Source of the DNA: Aquarana catesbeiana
Taxonomy: Eukaryota; Chordata; Amphibia; Anura; Ranidae
Length of the DNA: 64,000 nt
NCBI RefSeq assembly: GCF_042186555.1
Contig: NC_133326.1
Span: 588,274,119-588,338,118, forward strand
Direction: 5' to 3'
Made by a program: the position numbers and the translations under genes. Positions 56,435 to 64,000 of this stretch are shown here, in pieces (position 1 is the stretch's first letter; each line of letters opens with the position of its first letter). The notes under the pieces were generated by a model. The model worked only from the letters and a program-made list of their open reading frames with translations. It did not search any database and was not told the origin of the DNA.

Positions 56435-56857
56435 TGTGGGGAGTCAGCCTGGGGCAGAGTTAAGAAGGGGTTAATTGAAGAGGGCAGGTACTTTCCCTTC
56501 AGACCTGCTTATTGCCAGCTGAGTTGAAAATGTCAGAGAGGAGAAGTGTGTTTGGAGAGAGATGGCTGTTGAGCTATCAAAGCTGAGAGGAGCTTGAAGC
56601 TGGAAGGACCCCTGTTACCTATGACTTGATCCTGCTGGGTGAGCTTGCCTGAACTGGGACTTTGCTATGTTATATGCTGTGGCTGGGATGCTGAGCATTA
56701 TTTAAAAGGATGGTCTTATCCTGCTAAGAAGAGTTTTTGTGTTGTTTGAACTGCCTATAAAGAAAAAGCTTGTCAATTTTCTGTTGCTTTTTGCTAAATA
56801 AAGCTTTTAAGTTGACTGAACTGTCTGAGCCGGCTTGTCACCCCCTGATCCCTTACA
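56435..56857 (+). mobile_element. Candidate solo LTR in the hAT transposase
   Basis: Starts TGTGGGGAGTC and ends CCCTTACA (TG...CA). AATAAAGC lies at 56799-56806, about 55 bases before the end, as in an R-U5 region. It clearly interrupts the hAT coding sequence, which resumes at GATGCATGCACT. Flanks are GAAT (56431-56434) and GGAT (56858-56861), only 3 of 4 matching. The alternative that it is an intron ending in TTACAG cannot be excluded. Confidence 0.5.
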
Positions 56858-58001
56858 GGATGCATGCACTTGCACTGTATTGTCACTATTTGAGGAGGCC
56901 ACAAGGATGGTGAGCCGTGACAGTGCATGCATCAGTGACACAATCCCTGTTGGAGCAGACTCTGCGTGGCATTATGGACAGGGCACTGGAGGCAGAGCAG
57001 CAGGAGGAAGGGGAGGCTTCCTTTACTCTCAAGGCCCACATAATCCAGACACCATCATTCCTATGTCACAGGACACACAGGAGGAGAGAGGGGAGGAGGA
57101 GGAGGATTCTGGCACTTTCATATTCTTTGAAGAAGAGGAAGACGTCAATCTGTAAGCGATGGCTTTCCAACCCCAGGACCCTTGGGAGTAGTACATGGCT
57201 GGGAGGAGGAAGTTCCAGATGCTGTTATCCTGAGTGACCCCGAGGAGTCTGCTTCTCAAGCCTCTGCAAATTTGAGGTGCATGGGCAACCTCATGTTTCA
57301 AAGCCTGCGAAAGGACCCAAGAATACATGGCATAAAGGAGGTTGATTACTGGTTGGCAACCCTCCTTGACCACCGTTATAAGGGGAAGGTCTCAGAACTC
57401 ATCCTGTCCCCACAGAGAGTGCAGAAGATAAAATCTCTTGAGGACACGTTAAAGAGGATTTTATTGAACATTTTTCCTGACTCCAGTAGGTTACAGTGTC
57501 ATGGAAAACTTAGTTTTGAGTCTTCTGTTGGTCAAGAGAGGAGCGTTGGAGAGTGAGGCATTTCAGAATTTTTTTAGTCCTCCCGCCCAGGGCTTTCAGC
57601 TTCCACATCCCATCTGCAACGTCTGCATCACATGGTGGACGATTACCTCGGGGCCAAAACAGAGATGGAGAGCTTTCCAGCTGACGATCCACTGACTTAC
57701 TGGGTCATGAGAATAGACCACTGGCCAGAACTTGCCCAGTATGCTATTGAGTTGTTGGGCTGCCCTGCATCCAGCGTGCTTTCAGAACGGGCATTCAGTG
57801 CTGCAGGAGGTTTAGTTACTGATCCAAAGACTCCGTGGACCGTTTGACTTTTATAAAAATGAATCAGTCCTGGATTACCAGCTATGAAGCCCCTGATGCC
57901 GATGTCACTGATTAAGTCTTTTTGGCATGTGGAATCTCTGCAGGGCTTTGAGGCTGCTTAGCTTTGAGGGTGTTCAATCATTTCATCTGGAAGAATGCTT
58001 A

Positions 58002-58236
58002 CCTGTTTGACAGGTGCATATCATTGCAATTTTTTTTTGCCTTCATCAAGAGCACCTCTATAGGGTTAAGGTGGGAAGGCACCCCTGACACCCAAAGAGT
58101 AATTTTTCTGCACCTGTTTGACAGGTGAATATCATTGAAATTTTTTACAGCAAGGCCAATTCTTGCTTTTATCAAGATTACCTCTATAGCGTTACGGTGG
58201 GAAGGCGCCACCGACACCCAAAGACCAATTTTTACA
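58002..58236. repeat. Two-copy tandem duplication in hAT 3' region
   Basis: Two units of about 110-125 bp, each starting CACCTGTTTGACAGGTG and containing ATCAAGA..ACCTCTATAG and GGTGGGAAGGC. Both lie downstream of the transposase. Each start is a short perfect hairpin (ACCTGTTTGACAGGT). Confidence 0.75.
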
Positions 58237-58925
58237 CACCCGTTACTTCTATCCAAAGTCAGTGACTCCAGAATGTATCCAAAAAATCTTAAATCTTGTT
58301 CCCAGTGCACTACATTGTGGCCTCATCATACACACTGGCTCCCCAGCTGTTGCAGAGCAAAATAAAGGAAGCTTGCAGGGAAAATGTCCTTTTTTTGGCT
58401 TTATAAATGCAATTATTGCTTCAGCAGATTCTAGACATGGTACAGATCTGCCACTTTAGGGTAGACTAAAGGGACCCTCCAGGCACTATATTGGAAGGAA
58501 TTTTTCATTTTTATGCTTTCACTTTAAAAATCAAAAATCAATGCTCATTTAAAAATGAAGTTTTGTACAAACTTTTTTTTATTGATACATGTCCTCCCAG
58601 GGCAGGACCTGGACCCCTATAACCATTGTATGCCCAATTACTTGCATATAAGCCTTCAAAATGGGCACTTTTGATTTTTGACATTCGGGTCCCATAGACT
58701 TTAATGGGGTTCGATATTCGGGTCCAAACTTTTGCGGTGTTCGAAAGTTCTGATGCAAACCAAACAAGGACCCGTTCGGCCCATCCCTAATCACAAGTCG
58801 TGATCCTTCTTCAACACTTAGTCACAGTTAAAATGTACTGCACTTTATTTCTAAACCAGATACAATAGCAATCATAAATTGCTGTGTTTTGGAAACTTTT
58901 CAATTCATAGCAAAATCACTTACAG

Positions 58926-59520
58926 TAGGGTGCACTCACAGTCCACATGGTTGAAATGAAGTTCAATTGTCCCAACTTCCCAACTGGTCAGCACTTCCAT
59001 TTGGCTATAAAGCCCCATACACATGGGCTGAATTGTGGGAGACATCGGCGGGTAAAAAAAAAAAGGTCCGACAATCAGTCGATGGTGGAAAGTGCTGATT
59101 GGAGTGTTCTGGCCATCCCCCTGTCGGAACACAAGAGCTCAGGGGCTACTTTACATAGTTAGTACAGTGGCTCCAACCGGAGATGACAGTTTTCTTGCGT
59201 TCAACCCAGCACTTTAGAAAGTACCAGGCTTTAGAAAGTGTTCCTGGGCACACTTACATTATCACTTCTGCCAAGCAGACCACAGCAATCCTTGATTCGG
59301 TGCTCAGTCATCCATGGAAAGTGCTGTGCTCAGGCACAGTTTGCACTTACATTGAAGCAAATGGCACCAGACCCCAAGTGAACTGTACCTGCGACCACCT
59401 CTTCCAAGTGGTCCGGGGCATGGTACACTTAACTGTTCCTGGTCATGGTTTGGAGCACTCACACTACACAAACAAACCGGGCCAAGGGGATGAACTGTGC
59501 TTGGTTTGAGTGCACCCTTA
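58926..59520. mobile_element. Candidate MITE with GGGTGCACTCA ends
   Basis: The left end TAGGGTGCACTCACAGTCC and the complement of the right end TAAGGGTGCACTCAAACC form imperfect inverted repeats. No matching target duplication was found. The frame at 59183-59509 has no recognisable domain and lies inside this unit. Confidence 0.5.
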
Positions 59521-61388
<1,868 letters not shown>

Positions 61389-61419
61389 TTAGCAGAGGCC
61401 CTATAAAATTAAATGATGG

Positions 61420-61610
61420 GTATTGCATTTTTTTTAATGTCACATGGTATTTGCGCAGTGGTTTTTCGAATACAATTTTTTACATTTTTTTGAACACAAT
61501 ATAATATCCACATTTTTAGTAAAATGTAAAAGATGATGTTACACCGGGGAAATAGGTACCTAACACTTTAAAATTGCATACGCTAGTGGAATGACACCAA
61601 ACTACGGTAC
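61420..61610. repeat. Left part of a repeat split by the TTAA element
   Basis: GTATTTGCGCAGTGGTTTTT and GTTACACCGGGGAAATAGGT, then CTACGGTACTTAA. This is a frog interspersed repeat that I recognise. It appears to continue at 63838 after the insertion, giving an empty-site reading at a single TTAA. Confidence 0.55.
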
Positions 61611-63837
61611 TTAACCACTTGCCTACTGGGCACTTGAACCCCCCTCCTGCCCAGACCAATTTTCAGCTTTCAGTGCTCTCACACTTTGAATGACAATTAC
61701 TCAGTCATGCAATACTGTACCCAAATTAATTTTTTGTCCCTTTTTTCATACAAATAGAGCTTTCTTTTGGTAGTATTTGATCACCTCTGTGTTTTTTATT
61801 TTTTGCGCTATAAATGAAAAAAGACCGAACATTTTGAAAAAAAAAACAATTTTTCTTAGTTTATGTGATAAAATTTTGCAAATTATTAATTTTTCTTCAT
61901 AAATTTTGGCCACTATTTATACTGCTACATATGTTTGGTAAAAATAACCCAAATTATTTAGTGGATATTATTTAGTCTGTGTGATAGTTAGAGAGTCTAC
62001 AAGCTGTGCTGCAAATCATTAAAAAATGTTCACACCTGATGTACCGGTGGCCTATCTAATTTCTTGTGACCCTAACAAGCTAGGAAAGTACAAATACCCC
62101 CCAAATGACCCCTTTTTTGAAAGTAGACATTCCAAGGTATTTAGTAAGATGCATGGTGAAGTTTTTGATGTTGTCATTTTTTCCCACAATTCTTTGCAAA
62201 ATGAAGATTTTTTTTCCACAAAATTGTCATTGTAATAGGTTATTTCTCTCACATGGCATGTGTATACCACAAATGACGCCCCAAAATACATTCTGCTACT
62301 CGTCCTGAGTATGGCAATACCAAATGTGTGGGACTTTTTCACAGCCTAGCCACATAGAGAGGCCCAACATGCAAGGAGCACCATCATTTTGTTCTAGGAG
62401 CATAAATTACACATCTAATTTGTTGACTACCTATTACACTTTTGAAGGCCCCAAGGCACCAGGACAATGACACGTGACACTGATGTGGCACTGATGACAC
62501 GTGACACTGATGTGGCACTGATGACAGATGGCACTGATACGTGGTACTGATGGCACGTGACACTGATGTGGCACTGATGACAGATGGCACTAATACGTGG
62601 CACTAATGGCACGTGACACTGATGTGGCACTGATGACAGATGGCACTAATATGTGGCACTGATGACACATGACACTGATGTGGCACTGATGAGAGATGGC
62701 ACTAATGCGTAGCACTGATGACACGTGACATTTATGTGGCACTGATGACAGATGGCACTAATACGTGGCACTGATGACAGATGGCACTGATATGTGGCAC
62801 TGATGACACATGACACTGATAACAGATGGCACATGACACTGACAGGTGGCACTGATGACAGATGGCACTGACAGGGGGGACTGGGGACAGATGGCACTGA
62901 CAGGTGTCATAGGGGACAGGTGGCACTGGGGACAAATGGCACTGATAGGTGGCACTGGGGACAGATGGCACTGACAGGTGGCACTGGGGACAGATGGCAC
63001 TGATAGGTACTGTGGGCACTGTGTTTTGTGTTAGTGTGGCACTGTGTTTTGTGTTAGTGTGGCACTGTGTTTTGGGGACACGTGACACTGATGACAGATG
63101 GCACTGATACGTGGCACTGATGACACGTGACACTGATAACAGATGGCACATGACACTGACAGGTGGCACTGATGACAGATGGCACTGACAGGTAGCACTG
63201 GGGACAGATGGCACTGACAGGTGGGACTGGGGACAGATGGCACTGATAGGTGGCACTGGGGACATATGGCACTGATAGGTGGCACTGGGGACAGATGGCA
63301 CTGACAGGTGGCACTGGGGACAGGTGGCACTGATAGGTACCCTGGGCACTGTGCGTGTTTTGTATTAGTGCGGCACTGTGTTTTGTGTTAGTGTGGCACT
63401 GTGTTTTGGGGACAGGTGGCACTGGGGACAGATGGCACTGATAGGTACTGTGGGCACTGTGTTTTGTGTTAGTGTGGCACTGTGTTTTGTTTTAGTGTTC
63501 ACTCATGATGCAGCACAGGTCGCTCTCCCACCTCACCGTGGTCTCTGTGTGAGGAGGGAGAGCCGGCAATGAGAGATGATCTCATATGTTTACATTTGAA
63601 ATCATCTCCCATTGGACATGCTGATCGAGTGCTAAATAGCTGCTGTGATTTGCCATTCAGCACAATCTGTGATTGGCTGTGTCCAAGGGGCACGGCCAAC
63701 ACAGATTTTCCCCGATGCGCACCTGCGGCGTCACGCAGGGAAGGAGTAAACAGGAGGACGTCCAGGAACGCCCTCCCGGCAATTCAGCACCGTGCTGTAG
63801 CCATCTTTCGGCTATAGCGCGGGTGCCTAGTGGTTAA
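61611..63837 (-). mobile_element. TTAA MITE family C2 with internal minisatellite, copy 2
   Basis: A 2227-bp element with TTAA at 61611-61614 and 63834-63837, reversed relative to the copy at 29731-31676. The ends are TTAACCACTTGCCTACTGGG and, as the complement of the right end, TTAACCACTAGGCACCCG. The shared AT-rich block (CTTTCTTTTGGTAGTATTTG), CATTCTGCTACTCGTCCTGA, the minisatellite (62464-63500) and GATCTCATATGTTTACATTT (63578) all lie in the mirrored order. Confidence 0.85.
62464..63500 (-). repeat. Minisatellite of TGCCATCTGTCATCAG type, array 2
   Basis: Reverse-orientation units such as TGGCACTGATGACAGATGGC and, further right, GGCACTGGGGACAGATGGCA. Two longer blocks contain GCACTGTGTTTTGTGTTAGT (near 63016-63075 and 63360-63500). 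The left half resembles array 1 most closely, while the right half has a TGGGGACAG variant. Protein frames through it are artefacts. Confidence 0.88.
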
Positions 63838-64000
63838 AATTCTCCATATGCAAAGATTTAAATGCTTTTATAGGTTACCAGTTTAGAGTTACACAGGAGG
63901 TCTGGCACTAGAATTATTGCTCTTGCTCTGATGTTCACGATGATACCTCACAAGTGTGGTGCGATCACCGTTTACATATGCGTACAGGACTTGTGTATTC
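63838..64000. repeat. Right part of the repeat split by the TTAA element
   Basis: ATAGGTTACCAGTTTAGAGT, TAGAATTATTGCTCTTGCTC and ACCGTTTACATATGCG continue the interspersed repeat seen at 61420-61610. It runs off the end of the window. Confidence 0.55.

Larger units (their letters stand above)
52701..57847 (+). pseudogene. hAT transposase, degenerate, with two insertions
   Basis: Starts at ATG 52701 (MSGRTTRRG) and ends near 57847. A BED-type zinc finger lies at about 53438-53535: C-x2-C in ICKLCLRH and H-x4-H in RHLTSNH. An acidic stretch (GDDDEEE) precedes it. After the Tc1 insertion the catalytic-domain part gives HLNASLSKLLALQLLPFSLV, KIHLTADMWSSKHGQGHYIS (D-x-W block) and, near 56290, LSRWNSTLSMLQLL. 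The C-terminal dimerisation block ELLGCPASSVLSERAFSAAG is at 57752-57811. Several stops and frameshifts are present, including one TAG near 53347. Function in an intact copy would be cut-and-paste of this element. Confidence 0.88.
51615..58789 (+). mobile_element. hAT transposon, 7.2 kb, interrupted by Tc1 and a possible LTR
   Basis: Ends TAGGGGTGGGAC and, as the complement of the right end, TAGGGATGGGCC, with GTTCG-rich subterminal sequence on both sides. Flanked by ATCTCCAG (51607-51614) and ATCACAAG (58790-58797), 6 of 8 matching. A perfect subterminal hairpin, GATTGGCTGAAGC with GCTTCAGCCAATC, lies at 51703-51739. It holds a degenerate transposase (52701-57847), a Tc1 insertion (53702-55331) and an LTR-like insertion (56435-56857). 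Without these the element is about 5.1 kb. Confidence 0.85.

Overview
This is vertebrate nuclear DNA, most likely from a ranid frog (inference). The support is its repeat content: MITEs ending in TGCCGCGTACACAC, MITEs flanked by TTAA that begin TTAACCACTTGCC, hAT MITEs ending in CAGTGATGG and CAGTGGCGTCACTA, CR1-like and Tx1/L1-like LINEs, and several Tc1/mariner families. I recognise these as typical of ranid frog genomes, but no database search was possible. I found no host protein-coding exon, tRNA, rRNA or CRISPR array that I could support. Every ORF with a recognisable product belongs to a transposable element, and all of those are broken.

Layout. 3.2-9.3 kb is a decayed CR1-like LINE on the minus strand (esterase-type ORF1 end, endonuclease, reverse transcriptase), split by four clean insertions: a 705-bp element with a hammerhead-like motif, a 1.5-kb palindromic foldback element, and two TTAA MITEs. 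9.7-11.1 kb has MITEs and a Tx1/L1 LINE tail; 11.8-12.3 kb is a Tigger-like element; 13.3-15.4 kb is a Harbinger-like element holding a second foldback palindrome. 17.3 kb holds a 136-bp hAT foldback MITE with a perfect 8-bp target duplication, and 22.1 kb a 139-bp truncated hammerhead-like retroelement. 25.0-26.9 kb is a Tc1-type element with nested insertions up to three levels deep. 29.1-33.9 kb is a chain of TTAA elements that share junctions, one carrying a minisatellite and another split by a Tc1 copy. 34.1-39.0 kb is a TTAA element containing a hAT MITE that contains a 3.1-kb minisatellite. 39.65-40.8 kb is a palindromic Tc1 derivative. 44.4-50.1 kb is a Tx1/L1-like LINE with its poly(A) tail, interrupted by a 1.57-kb hammerhead-like element. 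51.6-58.8 kb is a 7.2-kb hAT transposon with a degenerate transposase, itself interrupted by a Tc1 copy and a candidate solo LTR. 61.6-63.8 kb is a second minisatellite-bearing TTAA element, in the opposite orientation to the first.

Most notable result. Four unrelated sites (about 4.0, 11.2, 22.2 and 48.1 kb) carry a motif with the conserved hammerhead-ribozyme core (CUGANGA ... GAAA ... UH). The flanks pair as stem I with different but complementary bases at each site: UUUC/GAAA, UUUCC/GGAAA, AUCCC/GGGAU and AGGU/ACCU. At three of the four sites the surrounding element is bounded by direct repeats of 12, 13 or 17 bp, the mark of target-primed retrotransposition. Hammerhead motifs are known from Penelope-like retroelements and retrozymes of animals, so this is probably a local family of that kind. 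The two foldback elements have 14-bp direct repeats of the same type, which is unusual for foldback DNA elements and may point to a shared mechanism.
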